The notes beneath the pieces are model-generated. The model saw only the letters and a list, made by a program, of their open reading frames with translations. It ran no database searches and had not been told where the DNA came from. From positions 1 through 48,725 of the forward strand of contig DXCU01000073.1 in assembly GCA_019115845.1 (NCBI GenBank): a stretch of 48,725 nt of DNA, read 5' to 3'. The position numbers and the translations under genes are program-made. Of this stretch, positions 39,901-48,556 are shown one piece after another; position 1 is the first letter of the stretch, and every line of letters starts with the position of its first letter. Source of the stretch: Candidatus Rubneribacter avistercoris (GTDB lineage Bacteria; Actinomycetota; Coriobacteriia; Coriobacteriales; Eggerthellaceae).

Positions 39901-42900
39901 TGGCGCTTTCGTGCTCACCGCTCGCGCTCACGTCCGTGGAGGTCATGACCACGTTGTTGTACGCGTGCGCATCGCGCTCGATAAGCTCCGAAGCCGTATC
40001 GCCCTGCGGAGCGCGCATGTTCAGGATGGCGGACACCTCGCTGTTGGGGCCAAGGGTGAACTCGCCGCCGTCGGCTGCCTCGCGCGCGTCGATGGCGATG
40101 GCGCGCACCGTGGACAGATCCGTGGCCTCCGTGAGCAACTGCCAGCCGCCGGCGTTGCCGGGAGCGCCCAGCAGCAGCGTCTCGTCTATCTGGGTGGTTC
40201 CGTCTTGCGAGTTGATGACGCCCAGGTCAACATGCATATAGTTGGTGCTGTAGTACACCTTGGGCGCGCATCCGGCGGCCTCGAAGCCGCTCACGTCTAT
40301 GCCCTCGAACGTGCCCCTCCATATCTTGCCGTCGCCCACGGCCTGAATGTCGTCAGGGTCGTTGCCGCCGTTAGGAATATAGTTCTCTATGGTGTCGTAG
40401 ATGATGATGTCCTTGGTCTTGGACGTTTCACCGCTCTTCATGCTCAGACGGTAGCTGTAGGTGCCGCTCGCGTACACGTCGCGATCGGTGTCCTGGGTGC
40501 CGCCGTAGGTCACGCCGGTGGACCAGTAGCCGTCGTTGTTCGTCATCACCAGCTTGTTCAGCGACGAAAGCGCCGCATCGGGAGCGTCAACCGTCTGCGT
40601 ATGGCCCGCGTAGACGAAGCTAGGCGCGTCATGGTTGGGGTTGAGGTCGGTCATCGCATCGCGCTCTTCGTCGCTTGCGAACGCGTCTTTGGTGCCAACG
40701 TTGTTGCTGCCCCAGGCGTTGTCCTCTTCGCCCTGGTAACCCGGGACGGTGCCCAACTTGTCATTGCCGGATTCGTAGGACACCACGTTGTGCAGCTCGT
40801 TGCCGTAGGTGTTCAGCTCCAACCGGGTGATCTTGGCGTCGAACTCCAGCGTGACGGTGTCCTTGTAATAGGTGAGCGAGCCTTCTTTGTAGGTGGACGA
40901 CTGCGGCGTGAGGTCGGCCTTCACCACCAGCATGGTGCGGCCGGTGCCGCGGTAGTTCTCTATGGTGTACGCCTCCACGATGATGTCGTTGTCGCGCATT
41001 TTGATGGTGTCCATCTGCGGAGCCATGCCCTTGGGCAGAAGGTCGTAGAACGTGCCAACGGTCTCGGGCGTCAGCGAGCCGTCGGCCACGGCCGCCTCGT
41101 AGGTGGTCTGGTCGGAGATGAAGCTTTGCTTGTCCAGCTTTATGGTGTAGTGCTGGGTGTAGGTGCCGTTGCCGTCCTCGTAGTTCCACGCGCCGCCCGC
41201 AGGATCGCTGGCGGTTTTTTCCAACAAGGCGCGCGTGTCGGTGGTGTAACCGTTCAACTTGTCGCGACCGCGCTTGTTAATGCTGGTCAGCTCCGAGCCT
41301 TGATCGTTGGACACCGTCATGTTGCTGTAGTTCCACACGCTTTTGGTGGGGTTGGGCGTGCCGTCGAACGACTCGGCGGCCAGCGTGCCCATGGCGCCGG
41401 AGGCCAGCACCGTGGTGTTCACGCGGATGGCGTAGTACACGCCGGCCACGGTGGAGGACAGCACGGTGCGCACGCCCTCCACGCCCTCGGGCAGATCCAC
41501 CGTGGACGAGGTTTGCGTGCCGCCGGCGGCCAGCGTGATGTTCAGGCTTCCGGTGGTCCAATCGGCGGTGGCAAGGTCAACCCACTGGCCGCCCTGCTTC
41601 ACCTGCAACGTGACCTGGGGAATCTTGGTCACGTCGTCATCGCGGACGTAGTCAACCGTGCCGTCGGAAAACGAATCGAAGTCTATGGAGCCGTCGGGTT
41701 TCAGATTGATCTGCGTGGCCTTCATGATGGTGGGTATGGCGGGGAACTCCACACTCTTGAACGTGAAGTCGGTGCCCAGCTTCAGGCCGTTGTCGTAGCT
41801 GCCAAAGGCGCCGGTGTCGGTGAGCGACAAACCGTAGTCCTCGGTGGTCAGGGTGACGGGCTTGTGACCGTAGTTGGCCAGGTTGCCCAGCGGGTTGCCA
41901 GAGGAGTCAACCTCTTCGTAGGTCCACGGCAGCAGATAGCCCATGCTGCCCACGGTGTAGGAGATGTCCACGTCCTGGCCGTCGCGCAGCGAGTTCAGCG
42001 CCGAGGGGTACACGCCGTAGTAGTTGTTCGAATACGCTGCGGACAGGTCGCCCGTTTTGCTGAAGGTGTCGTGCACCGTCTCCATGCCGTTGGCATAGGG
42101 CGTGTGGCTGTTGCCGTTTTTGTACACCATGAAGTGCCCCGTGGGCTCAATGAACACCGGGTCTTCGTAGGTCCACTTCACGCTGGAGCTGGCGGTTTGG
42201 GTGACCACCTTCTGCGGGTCGGTTTTGCTGGGGTCGTTCGGGTCGGTCCAGGTGGGATCCTTCTCGGTTAAGGTGTAGGTGACGCTGTTCTCAAACGTGT
42301 ACTCGTTGTCCTTGGTGAACTGGTCAAGCGGGTAGGCCACCTTCACGGTGGTGTAGGACGAGGTGCCGGTGGTGACGGAGGACGTGTCCGGTCGCACCAC
42401 CACGTCCTTGGAGCTGGCGGTGCCGTCGCCAGCGGTCTGATCGATGATGAAGCCTTGGTAGGTGTCGCCCTTGGTGTCGGTGAGCTTCAGCTCGTAGGGC
42501 TGGTTGGTGTTCTGGCTGATGTAGGCGTTCATGTACCAGGTGACCACCACGTAATGGTCCACGCCGTCGATGCGCTGCGCCTCGGGGATCGAGGAGGCGG
42601 GCAGCACTTCCACGTCGCCGGACTGGCGTTTGGTGGCGCTGGTCATGTTGGCTTCGGTGTCGAACTGCGCCGTGAGAGCGTTGTCGCTTTCCTTCGAGAT
42701 GACGGTGCCCGTGGGCGTGACGGCCTCGATGGTGGCCGTGAACGGCTCGCTGGGCTCCATGTCCTGCATCCGGGTGGGGTCGATGCCCTGCACCTCAAAC
42801 TCGATGTAGCCCTGCGTGGCGGCGCTCAGCTGGCGCGTGTTGGTGATGACGATGTTGCCGTCCACCAGCTTGTAGTTCCACTCTCCGTTGGTGGAGGGAT

Positions 42901-43852
42901 CCTGGGGCAGGGGGACGACCGTCTTGCCGATGGGGTTGCCGTCGCGGTCGTAGAACATGTTGGCCGGCACGGTGATGACCAGCTCGCCGGGGGCGAAGTT
43001 GTTCTCGCCCGACAGCGAGTAGGACAGGCGCATGCGCACGGCCTGGTCGTCGCGGTTGGAGGGCTTGAGGTAGAGGTTGTCGGGATCGCCGTCGTCTGCG
43101 GTGTCGGACGTGATCCACTTCATCGTGAGGTAGTTGATGAAGGAGCCGTCCGCGCCGTCGTTGGCCCGCGAGGCGCGGGGCGCCGCAAACGCCTCGAACG
43201 CGGCCGTGGCCGCCTCGTCCGCCGTAGCGGCGTCCAGACCGGCGACGGTGCGCAGGGCTTCGGAGGCGTTGGCACGCGAATAGGTGGCCGGACCCTCCAG
43301 CGTGACGCTGGACACGCCGTCCACCTCGTGGTATGAGGCGTTGGACTCGTCGGACTCCGAAGCGGCGTCGGCGGCGTCGGCGTCATCTTGCGCACCTGCG
43401 TCGGCGGCGCTGCCGGCGGCGTCGCCGGTGCCGTTGTCGCCGGTTGCGGGCGCCACGGCGTTGGAGCCGGTGTTGGCGCCGGGAGCGTTCACGCCTGCGT
43501 CTGCGCTGCCGGCGGCGTCGCCGGTTGCGGCGTCCGCATCCGCGCCTGCGTCGACGGCGTTGCCCGCGCTGTCGGCCGTTGCGTCGGCGGCGCCTTGCGC
43601 GCCCGCGCCGGCGGCCGCGTCGTTCGCGCCGGCGGCTTCGCTTGCGCCCGTCACTTCCACTCCCGCTTCGCGCGCGGCCTGCGCCAGCGCGGCTTGCGAC
43701 TGGTCGCCTTGCTGCTGCTCCTGGTCGGCCAAGCCTTGGGCCGGGAACAGCGACACGGTCAGCATCACCGCCATGAACACCGCGAACGCGCGACGCATGC
43801 CGGCTTCGTGGCGCCGCAAAGCGCCGAAAGTCTGTTTGCCATGCATCTTCAT
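33956..43852 (-). CDS. Giant sortase-anchored adhesin with pilin-like domains and an inserted BspA leucine-rich cassette (3298 aa)
   Basis: The signal peptide is FAVFMAVMLTVSLFPAQGLA, followed by an Ala/Asp/Gly linker to ~residue 170 and a large adhesive region (~200-1320). Cna_B-like repeats lie at ~1328 and 1441. Then two kinds of pilin-like Ig domain follow: one ending TNTY/TNEY-like (~1533, 1955, 2738, 3018) and an FctA/Spy0128-like type with NGDGTL (~1658, 1798, 2618, 2848, 3136). The domain at 1955 is split by ~10 BspA/DUF285 repeats (~2117-2430) and an InlB-type repeat (~2465-2545). The C-terminus has LARTG, a membrane helix and RRRRSA for wall anchoring. ATG 43852 lies 23 bp after the sortase gene; a 304-codon extension is rejected. 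Confidence 0.93.
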   Translation of the reverse strand: MKMHGKQTFGALRRHEAGMRRAFAVFMAVMLTVSLFPAQGLADQEQQQGDQSQAALAQAAREAGVEVTGASEAAGANDAAAGAGAQGAADATADSAGNAVDAGADADAATGDAAGSADAGVNAPGANTGSNAVAPATGDNGTGDAAGSAADAGAQDDADAADAASESDESNASYHEVDGVSSVTLEGPATYSRANASEALRTVAGLDAATADEAATAAFEAFAAPRASRANDGADGSFINYLTMKWITSDTADDGDPDNLYLKPSNRDDQAVRMRLSYSLSGENNFAPGELVITVPANMFYDRDGNPIGKTVVPLPQDPSTNGEWNYKLVDGNIVITNTRQLSAATQGYIEFEVQGIDPTRMQDMEPSEPFTATIEAVTPTGTVISKESDNALTAQFDTEANMTSATKRQSGDVEVLPASSIPEAQRIDGVDHYVVVTWYMNAYISQNTNQPYELKLTDTKGDTYQGFIIDQTAGDGTASSKDVVVRPDTSSVTTGTSSYTTVKVAYPLDQFTKDNEYTFENSVTYTLTEKDPTWTDPNDPSKTDPQKVVTQTASSSVKWTYEDPVFIEPTGHFMVYKNGNSHTPYANGMETVHDTFSKTGDLSAAYSNNYYGVYPSALNSLRDGQDVDISYTVGSMGYLLPWTYEEVDSSGNPLGNLANYGHKPVTLTTEDYGLSLTDTGAFGSYDNGLKLGTDFTFKSVEFPAIPTIMKATQINLKPDGSIDFDSFSDGTVDYVRDDDVTKIPQVTLQVKQGGQWVDLATADWTTGSLNITLAAGGTQTSSTVDLPEGVEGVRTVLSSTVAGVYYAIRVNTTVLASGAMGTLAAESFDGTPNPTKSVWNYSNMTVSNDQGSELTSINKRGRDKLNGYTTDTRALLEKTASDPAGGAWNYEDGNGTYTQHYTIKLDKQSFISDQTTYEAAVADGSLTPETVGTFYDLLPKGMAPQMDTIKMRDNDIIVEAYTIENYRGTGRTMLVVKADLTPQSSTYKEGSLTYYKDTVTLEFDAKITRLELNTYGNELHNVVSYESGNDKLGTVPGYQGEEDNAWGSNNVGTKDAFASDEERDAMTDLNPNHDAPSFVYAGHTQTVDAPDAALSSLNKLVMTNNDGYWSTGVTYGGTQDTDRDVYASGTYSYRLSMKSGETSKTKDIIIYDTIENYIPNGGNDPDDIQAVGDGKIWRGTFEGIDVSGFEAAGCAPKVYYSTNYMHVDLGVINSQDGTTQIDETLLLGAPGNAGGWQLLTEATDLSTVRAIAIDAREAADGGEFTLGPNSEVSAILNMRAPQGDTASELIERDAHAYNNVVMTSTDVSASGEHESAIRHDYTKVGLVEYKLNVTKAWDDADNQDGLRPDRGVTAHLYADGKPAEDFIAGWTAADATKVLDDSNNWSATFGPLPYLNDDGSKIIYTLREDDTPAGYTPSVTFDSVSGAFTMTNVHKPEQTEVSGVKTWVGDTEGERPASIKIKLYADGKLVQTKTVRGDASGNWSYSFTGLDKYRDGGVEIVYTVEEDVTTVPSYVVSQDGFDITNTYHPFGNLVLSKKALGTTMVEDGKKFTFTVEFTKTVGSGDAAVEEPVLDEFAYVVYGADDAEVSRGTVATNGTIVLEAGQRAEILEIPQNVNYKVTEAEVPGFTTSATGNTGTIKPNEDQTASFTNTYAAESAVNLRAVKKLTGHKMSPYQFRFELVDETGAVVRTATNAVASDAPNAADGNTVQTAPVTFGALAFTQADHGKTYTYTIREVDSSRPGYTYAADVYTAKVTVTDNGDGTLGTQVEYFDAAGAPIADPTDVDAGAVFDNSYEAKGQVSLQAMKTLLGGQLTDGQFEFELGRIDVDEGAGTSTFTPVGTVVRNDADGLVNFLLDFDQRDAGKTYVYAMREVAGADATMDYDTHVSLVRVTVADNDNGTLSLSTEFEGFEVPCWESAGVDPHPADCAVCGGDGTVTAENGSYEFQNRYHDGALSVEKVIGPNSQAGSDPNQTFTFRIELTNEQGLPVDVDPSDVQVVEKASGNALAANVAAGDETDAAAGDEADAAEGGDAAASEPAEAAEPTLIDRAVDFVTSLFVPEKAYADIASGNMGTWWWTIDDSGCLTIGGTGVTTTNTSTTTCAFPWQNNLNDITSVEFEPGTTSSFNLQAMFSGCKNLKSVDFTNFNTSSVQRLRALFQGCSSLESITWGSFDTPIATNFANMFNGCTSLKSVDLSSLNTSSVTDMSYMFQNSGVTSLDLSSLETYRATSMTAMFAGCAQLTSITFGGAFETSNVTSMSDMFSGCSSLTSLDVSNFDTASVTSMTSMFEGCSSLASLDVSNFDTASVTSMTNMFFSCPSLTSLNVSSFDTAKVTSMASMFEGCSSLTSLDVSSFDTSKAFQMAYMFRNCLKLTSLDLSNFDTTGYQTMRDMFDGCSALSSVTLGPNFSFKGSNTMAQTTLPTPNTIKKTWIKEDLTGLSYTPIELADAYEAGLAGTYVWDMSIDIVFHANGGSGNMPTQKADASNDATLNLVGTQLYRPGYVFVGWSGTPDGDVLYEDGGTVPHFELAAAPNGVYDLYAQWQSLTNISTPEAGVIEVTMPAGYIATVSGLPAGTSYRVYEQSEAGWQLVDKTGDMGIIQPDDTQEAVFTNEWTPGATSAQIFATKTFDGEWAHAADGFQFQLYETTGGTEVAVGGPVTVSDGGNVVFFPIEYDAVGTHTYVIREVDGGDANINYDPREEKVTVNVSADPANSNFLVAEVVYDDSDDTPGAAAFANTTVPGSLTISKAVSGAMAGGPSADQEFSFKLTVAGRPYAGEYTVDGGAPQTTADGVITLKGGQAAHFADLPAGSSYAVSELDVPAGWTQTGATNTAGTIESRVEAAVSFTNEYAASGDVQLMAYKLLEGATAADGQFTFELFEQQPDGALGALVGTAVNGPVDSNATMPDPDDPNGAEVANPAYGKAPAYFPTISYTQAGTYTYSIREQVPANAVNADGVAYGAATPEQIAAGGFALDGVVYDTAVRTVTVTVTDNGDGTLSAVASYGADGSDNTFTNEMQTVGFSVAKVVTNDELSAAAAAREFEFTLSLKDAQGSPLLGVTGQVLDAEGLLVREVTVDDGGTLTLLGGQKAVFSGMPYGAVYEVAEAAAPGWTQDADASSNLSGVLTGDDVEVTVANTYAATGSAVLSASKRFEGGTLTDGLFSFVLKDAMADSDEFGQVLQTATNAADGSVTFKPLEFAASDLGAAGTRTFTYEIAEANTGEAGVSYDSHVVTATVTVTDNGDGTLTTEVRYDGAEDSYEFENRLAVLLARTGAAGVGLLGAVVVAVGCAWALRRRRSA
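36700..37280 (-). repeat. 78 bp coding repeats of the BspA-type leucine-rich region
   Basis: Units of 26 codons, of the pattern FDTASVTSMTSMFEGCSSLA then SLDVSN, recur with high DNA similarity. CATGCTCGTAACACTTGCGG recurs on the plus strand near 36920 and 37000. The stretch is AT-richer than the rest of the gene. Confidence 0.8.
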
Positions 43853-43875
43853 TTCGATCCCCGTCTGCTCTTCTC

Positions 43876-45201
43876 TCACACTTCCGTCGTCTTCCGGTTC
43901 GCCGCCTTGCGCGACGCCGTTATCTTCTTTCGCACCAGCACTCCCGCCGCCGTGGCCAGAAGGACCGCAGCGGCTATGATGAGCGGGCGCGTGTTGTCGT
44001 TCACGTACACGCCCACATCCGGCGCGGTGCTGGCGAACTCCGCCGGATCGTACTCGCAGCGCTCGCCATGGACGAGCAGCCGTTTGTCGTTCACGCCGAT
44101 GCGCCCCTTCGGGTTCCACGCATCGGGCGTGGTGGTGCAGGTGACCAGCGTGCACACGTCCCCGTCGCCCGGGGTCACGTCCACGCCGCTCGGGTCCACT
44201 ATCTCCCAGCCGGTCACGCGGTAGGCGTACACCTCGCCCAGCACGTGAACGGCGAACACGTCTCCGGCCTCCAGCACGCGGATGCCGTCGAACACGCGCT
44301 GCCGGTACAGCCCCGAATGCCCGGTTAAGAAGCAGTGGCTGCGCTGGCCGCCCACCGGCAGGGACGTTTCGGGCTGGTGGCCCGCTCCCGCCGAGAGCAC
44401 CGTTTCGCTCACGCCGTGGTACACCGTGGTGGTGATGCCGGCGCGCGGGCACTCTATCCAGCCCATCGCGCGGCCCGTGACGCTTGCGGCGCCGCTGCCA
44501 GCGGCGGTGTCGGCGCTGGTGGCAGTGGCGTCTTCGGCGCCGGCGACGAGCTGCACGTCGTAGGGCAGGATCTCGGCTTCGCCGATCACCTCCTGCGCCT
44601 GGGTGTCCTCGTAGCCTCCCAACCGCGCGTTGTAGGCGCTCGCCTGGGCGAGGAGCCACTGGCGCTCGCCCTCGTCCATGCCCTCGGCCGCGTCCGTGAC
44701 CGTGGTCACGTTGGTGGCCGCCTGGTACTGCGCGTACAGGTTGAGCACCACCGGGGCCAGGCACATCAGCAGGCCCACCGCAACAAGCAGCAACGGCAGG
44801 ACGGGCCGCCGCGTACGGGCCTGCGGACGGGCCTTCTTGCGGTGGCCCGCGCGCAGGACCGCGTTCTCAGGCTGGGGCGGAACCGGAGCCTTGGCGGCGG
44901 CTTGCGCATCGGCTGCGGGCTGGGTCGGAGCCGGGGCCGGAGCAGCCTGCGCCGCGCGTGCGGGCCGAGCCTCGGCGGCTTGCTCAGCGTTCGCGGACCG
45001 GGCCGCCCCCAGGGGGGCGGACGCCTTGCGGGGCGTCGGCCTGCTTGCCGCGCGAGCCGCCGATGCGATCTCGGGCTCGGGCCTGCGGGGCGTCGGCTTG
45101 CGCGCGGCGCTCCGGGCACCCGCGTCGCGCTGCGGCTGGGAAGCCGCGTGCTTCGCGTGCGCCGGAGCTTTCAGCCGCTTGCGACCGGACGATCCTGCCA
45201 T
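43876..45201 (-). CDS. Class C (pilin-polymerising) sortase
   Basis: The protein has 441 residues. A ~150-residue Ala/Arg/Pro-rich cytoplasmic N-terminus precedes a membrane helix (VLPLLLVAVGLLMCLAPVVL). The sortase barrel has the catalytic histidine in HCFLTGHSGL, the cysteine in TLVTCTT and the arginine in NDKRLLVHGER. A second C-terminal membrane helix and basic tail are typical of class C enzymes. It should cleave the L-x-x-TG signals of the neighbouring proteins, join pilins and attach the fibre. ATG at 45201 lies 15 bp after the pilin stop with AAGGAG between, and the adhesin follows after 23 bp. The disordered N-terminus is unusually long. Confidence 0.93.
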   Translation of the reverse strand: MAGSSGRKRLKAPAHAKHAASQPQRDAGARSAARKPTPRRPEPEIASAARAASRPTPRKASAPLGAARSANAEQAAEARPARAAQAAPAPAPTQPAADAQAAAKAPVPPQPENAVLRAGHRKKARPQARTRRPVLPLLLVAVGLLMCLAPVVLNLYAQYQAATNVTTVTDAAEGMDEGERQWLLAQASAYNARLGGYEDTQAQEVIGEAEILPYDVQLVAGAEDATATSADTAAGSGAASVTGRAMGWIECPRAGITTTVYHGVSETVLSAGAGHQPETSLPVGGQRSHCFLTGHSGLYRQRVFDGIRVLEAGDVFAVHVLGEVYAYRVTGWEIVDPSGVDVTPGDGDVCTLVTCTTTPDAWNPKGRIGVNDKRLLVHGERCEYDPAEFASTAPDVGVYVNDNTRPLIIAAAVLLATAAGVLVRKKITASRKAANRKTTEV

Positions 45202-45216
45202 GCGAGGACGCGCTCC

Positions 45217-46929
45217 TTACGCGTCCTGCTGCTCGGCGCGGTTGCGGCGCGTGCGCACCAGGTACCAGCCCAGGCCCACGGCCACCACCGCAGCGCCGCC
45301 CAGCCCAACGCCCGCCGCACCGGTGAGCGCCAGGGTGACGTTCTTGTCGTTGGTCACGTCAACGCCCACGGTGCCGGTGTCGGCATCGGTCTTGCCGGTG
45401 TCGGACGTGGCAAACGCGCCGGTCACCGTGCCGGTGAGGCCGGTCAGGTTGCCGTCGCCATCGTAGGCGGGCGTGACCACTAGGGTGATCTCGGGGTTGG
45501 CCGGCAGCTCGTAGCTATCGGGGGCCTTCGTCTCGATCAGCGTGTAGGTGCCCGCGTCCAGACCCTTGATGCCGGTGATGGTGCCCTGGTCGTCCGTGAC
45601 GAACTTCTGGGCGTCGTCTTGCGTGCCAGCCGTCCATGCGCCGTCCTTCAAGAACTTGCCCTCGGCGTTTTTGATGACGAACTCCGCGCCAGCCAGCACC
45701 TGGTTCGTGACCTTGTCCATCTTGTCCACGTTCACGGCAAAGGTGTACACGTTCGCGCCCACCTCCGTCGTGGTGCCCGTGGTGGTGGCGTGCGGGTCGT
45801 TGGAGAACTCGAACGTAGCCGTGTTCGGGTTGCCGTCGCCGCCGTAGACGATGTCGGCGCCCGTGAGCGTGGCGGTGTAGGTGATGGTAAGGGTGCAGCC
45901 GGGCGTGATCTCGGACACGCCGGTGGTTCCGTCCAGGGTGTTGTCGTTGCCAACGGTGAGCGTCTGGCCCGTCACGTTGATGTTGAACTTGTCGGTGACC
46001 TCGGTGCCGGTGTCGGCATCGCCCACGAACACCTGCACGTCATCCGCGCTCACCGAAAGGCCGGCGGACAGGTTGTCGGTGACCAGGGCCTTGAACGACG
46101 TGAAGCCGCCGTAGTTGTCGGGGATGGTCACCGTGATGCGGTAGGGGATCTCCTGGCCAATCTCGTAGTCGGCGTAATCGCCCCACGCATTGTTGGAGTC
46201 CTCCTGCACCTCCTTGTCGATGCTGGGAGCGGCGGCTTTCTCGTCCACCGTGGTGGCGGCGCCGCCCAGCGGGAACCAGATGGGCAGCGTGGCCATGTCC
46301 GTGGTGTCGTCGGGGTCCAGGGTTGTGGCCGTGGTCAGGAACAGGTAGTAGCCCTCGGGACCGGTGAACTCCGCGCCCTGCGTGGCGGTGCCGGCCGGCT
46401 GGATGTTGTCGTGTACCCACTTGGCAAAGCCGTTGGCAAAGCTCTCGCCGCTCGGCCACTTGGGGTCATGGACGCCCGTCCCAACGGAGGCGACAATCTG
46501 CGCCGAGATGTACTCAAGCGCGTTCTGCGCGATCATCTTGGCCGCGTCCACGCCCGCATCGTCTACGCCCTTGTTGGCCTTCAGCCAGTCGATGTAATCC
46601 TGGCCCAGCTGCGTGACGAGCGCGGTTTGCTTGCCGGTGTCCACGCTGGCGTCCCACGCCACGTTGGAGGCCATGTTCTGATCGTCGATGTCAGCCGTGA
46701 ACAGGCGGTACGCGTCGTAAGTGGCATCGGGGTTGGCCACCTGCGTGATGGTGACGGAGCCGTCTGCCGCCCACGCGCGCTCGGGTGCGGCCGCAGCGCC
46801 CATGCTGCCCGCCATGGTGCCTACCAGCGCGCCGCTCACCAGAAGAGCGGCAGCGCGATTGCGCCAACTGCCGGTATGCGAGATGTTGTCGATAATGCTG
46901 CGATTCACCTTCGTTTCTCCTTTACGCAT
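45217..46929 (-). CDS. Major pilin (SpaA/FimA-like) with LALTG sorting signal
   Basis: The protein has 570 residues. A long signal peptide ends near AAPERAWA. An N-terminal domain is followed by an isopeptide-type D2 domain (IDKEVQEDSNNAWGDYADYE on) and a C-terminal SpaA/Cna_B domain with the E-box ETKAPDSYELP. The wall signal is LALTGAAG, then a membrane helix and RTRRNRAEQQDA. This is the usual architecture of a sortase-polymerised shaft pilin. Two starts are credible: ATG 46929, overlapping the upstream gene's stop with AAGGAG before it, and GTG 46908, with its own AAAGGAG. It is the second gene of the pilus operon. Confidence 0.92.
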   Translation of the reverse strand: MRKGETKVNRSIIDNISHTGSWRNRAAALLVSGALVGTMAGSMGAAAAPERAWAADGSVTITQVANPDATYDAYRLFTADIDDQNMASNVAWDASVDTGKQTALVTQLGQDYIDWLKANKGVDDAGVDAAKMIAQNALEYISAQIVASVGTGVHDPKWPSGESFANGFAKWVHDNIQPAGTATQGAEFTGPEGYYLFLTTATTLDPDDTTDMATLPIWFPLGGAATTVDEKAAAPSIDKEVQEDSNNAWGDYADYEIGQEIPYRITVTIPDNYGGFTSFKALVTDNLSAGLSVSADDVQVFVGDADTGTEVTDKFNINVTGQTLTVGNDNTLDGTTGVSEITPGCTLTITYTATLTGADIVYGGDGNPNTATFEFSNDPHATTTGTTTEVGANVYTFAVNVDKMDKVTNQVLAGAEFVIKNAEGKFLKDGAWTAGTQDDAQKFVTDDQGTITGIKGLDAGTYTLIETKAPDSYELPANPEITLVVTPAYDGDGNLTGLTGTVTGAFATSDTGKTDADTGTVGVDVTNDKNVTLALTGAAGVGLGGAAVVAVGLGWYLVRTRRNRAEQQDA

Positions 46930-48556
46930 GATGTGCTCCTTCCTTCCTGCGCTTCACGGCAGCCACCGCAAAAGCCGCAGCGCCCACAGCCGCCAGGATC
47001 AGACCCAGCTTCGCCAGCGGAGCTAAGCTGTCCCACGTCTTGGCAAGCGCGCTCGTAATGGTGTTGGGCGCGCTTGAGGAATTCTGCTTGCCGCCGTCGT
47101 CGGCCGGCGGGGTGCCCGTTTCGGGCTCGTTCGTCACCGTGAACTCCACCGAGGTGCTTTCGGCCTGCACGTTCGCAGACAGATGACTTTCGGCCTGCAC
47201 CTTCATCCCAATGCCGTCAAAGCCGTGCTCGGCCGAGATGGTGAACAGCGACTCAGGGTTCTGGGGAAGCCGGTAACCCTCGGGGGCCTCAAGCTCCACC
47301 AGGGCGTAAGCGCCGGTGGAGAGCAGCGGGATGCTGCCTATCGATCCCTGGGCGTCCGATTCGAACGTGGCGCGCGTGGCCTCGGCGCCGAAGCTGCCGT
47401 CTTCCTGCAGCCACGAACCCGCCTCGTCGCGCACGGCGAACACGGCGCCCTGCAGGGCCGCGCCATCGGGGGAGGCCTTTTTCACCAGCACCTTGAAGGC
47501 GTAGGCCTTCGTTTGGTCCTTGGGGGTCTCGCCGGTGCCGTCGTGCGAGGGGAAGGTGGCCCACGCCGTGTTGACCAGGCCCGCAGAGCCGGCGGCGGCG
47601 TTCGGATCGACGATCATGGAGTAAGTTAGCTCCACGGTGTCGCCGGGCTGCGCGGCTGCGTCGCACAGGTTGTCGATGGTGGCCGTGAACGAAGAGCCTT
47701 TCGCTTGCAGCGTCATAAGCTCCGTGATGTCGGTGCGCGTGCCGTTTGCGCTTGACACCAGCGTGAGCTTCGCGCTGCTTGGCACCAGCGTAAGGCGCGC
47801 GTCCCATTCGTCGTGGAACGCGCAGGTGTAGGTGCCGCCGTTGGCGAACTGCTTGATCGTCTCGGGGACGGTGAGGATCAGGCGGTACTCAAGCGCCTGG
47901 CCATTGCCGTAGATGCCGGAGTCAAGCCACTCGTCTCCGTCTTTGATCTCCTTGACCAGGGTGGGCGTGTCGGACTTGTCGCCCAATTCAACGTCGCCGC
48001 CGGCAACCCAGGCAAGCAAGGGGCGCTTGCCCTCGGATTGCAGCAGGTACCAGCCGTCGGGCACCGGCACGGCGGGGCCGTTCACAACCACCTGATGCGC
48101 GGCGTTGGCGCCGGCGGTGGTGATATGGGTGGCCAGCCATGCGGCCAGCGATCCGTCCGCGTCGGTTGCCAGCGCGTCGCTGGCTGCTTGGACGAGCGCG
48201 CTGCCCTGCTCCTTGGCGTTGGGCGCTGCTGGATCGTACGACGGCAGCGACGTTCCGCCCACCTGCTGGCCGGCCACGCCTTCCCACGCGAAGTTGCGGT
48301 CGGGCGCGCACACGCCGTCAAGCGGAAGGGCGTCTGCGTCCGCGATGCGCGTTGCCGCGTAGACGGCGCTCGTCTCGCTGTCCGAGACGATGCGGATGCT
48401 GCCCGCGTTCGCGTCAGCGAAAGCCGCGGGAGCGGTTGCGACGGCGTCTGCGGCAGCGCCCGCAAGCGCGGTCAGCGCAACTGCGACGGCAGCCAGCAAC
48501 GCGGTCGCACGCCGGGGTATCCACAGGCGCGCGGACGCTCCAGACTGTGTCGGCAT
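46922..48556 (-). CDS. Minor/tip pilin-like surface protein without a clear LPXTG motif
   Basis: The protein has 544 residues. The signal peptide runs ATALLAAVAVALTALAGAAA to about AAFA. An N-terminal region leads into an isopeptide-type domain (PTLVKEIKDGDEWLDSGIY on) and a SpaA-like domain with E-box LVELEAPEGYRLP. The C-terminus has a membrane helix (LGLILAAVGAAAFAVAAVKR) and KRRKEGAHHA, but the expected L-P-x-T-G is replaced by LAPLAKLG-like sequence, so it may be membrane-held or use a divergent signal. ATG 48556 is preferred over 48568 because GGAGGAGGAT lies directly before it. It is first in the visible pilus operon and overlaps the major pilin start. Confidence 0.88.
   Translation of the reverse strand: MPTQSGASARLWIPRRATALLAAVAVALTALAGAAADAVATAPAAFADANAGSIRIVSDSETSAVYAATRIADADALPLDGVCAPDRNFAWEGVAGQQVGGTSLPSYDPAAPNAKEQGSALVQAASDALATDADGSLAAWLATHITTAGANAAHQVVVNGPAVPVPDGWYLLQSEGKRPLLAWVAGGDVELGDKSDTPTLVKEIKDGDEWLDSGIYGNGQALEYRLILTVPETIKQFANGGTYTCAFHDEWDARLTLVPSSAKLTLVSSANGTRTDITELMTLQAKGSSFTATIDNLCDAAAQPGDTVELTYSMIVDPNAAAGSAGLVNTAWATFPSHDGTGETPKDQTKAYAFKVLVKKASPDGAALQGAVFAVRDEAGSWLQEDGSFGAEATRATFESDAQGSIGSIPLLSTGAYALVELEAPEGYRLPQNPESLFTISAEHGFDGIGMKVQAESHLSANVQAESTSVEFTVTNEPETGTPPADDGGKQNSSSAPNTITSALAKTWDSLAPLAKLGLILAAVGAAAFAVAAVKRRKEGAHHA

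Noticed and set aside
37373..42271. 1632-codon plus-strand frame opposite the adhesin
   Set aside because: The Val/His/Gly-rich sequence has no signal or fold and mirrors the Thr/Asp-rich adhesin codons.
43853..44764. 304-codon N-terminal extension of the adhesin frame
   Set aside because: It runs antisense-like through the sortase gene in another frame on the same strand. The signal peptide and ribosome site place the start at 43852.
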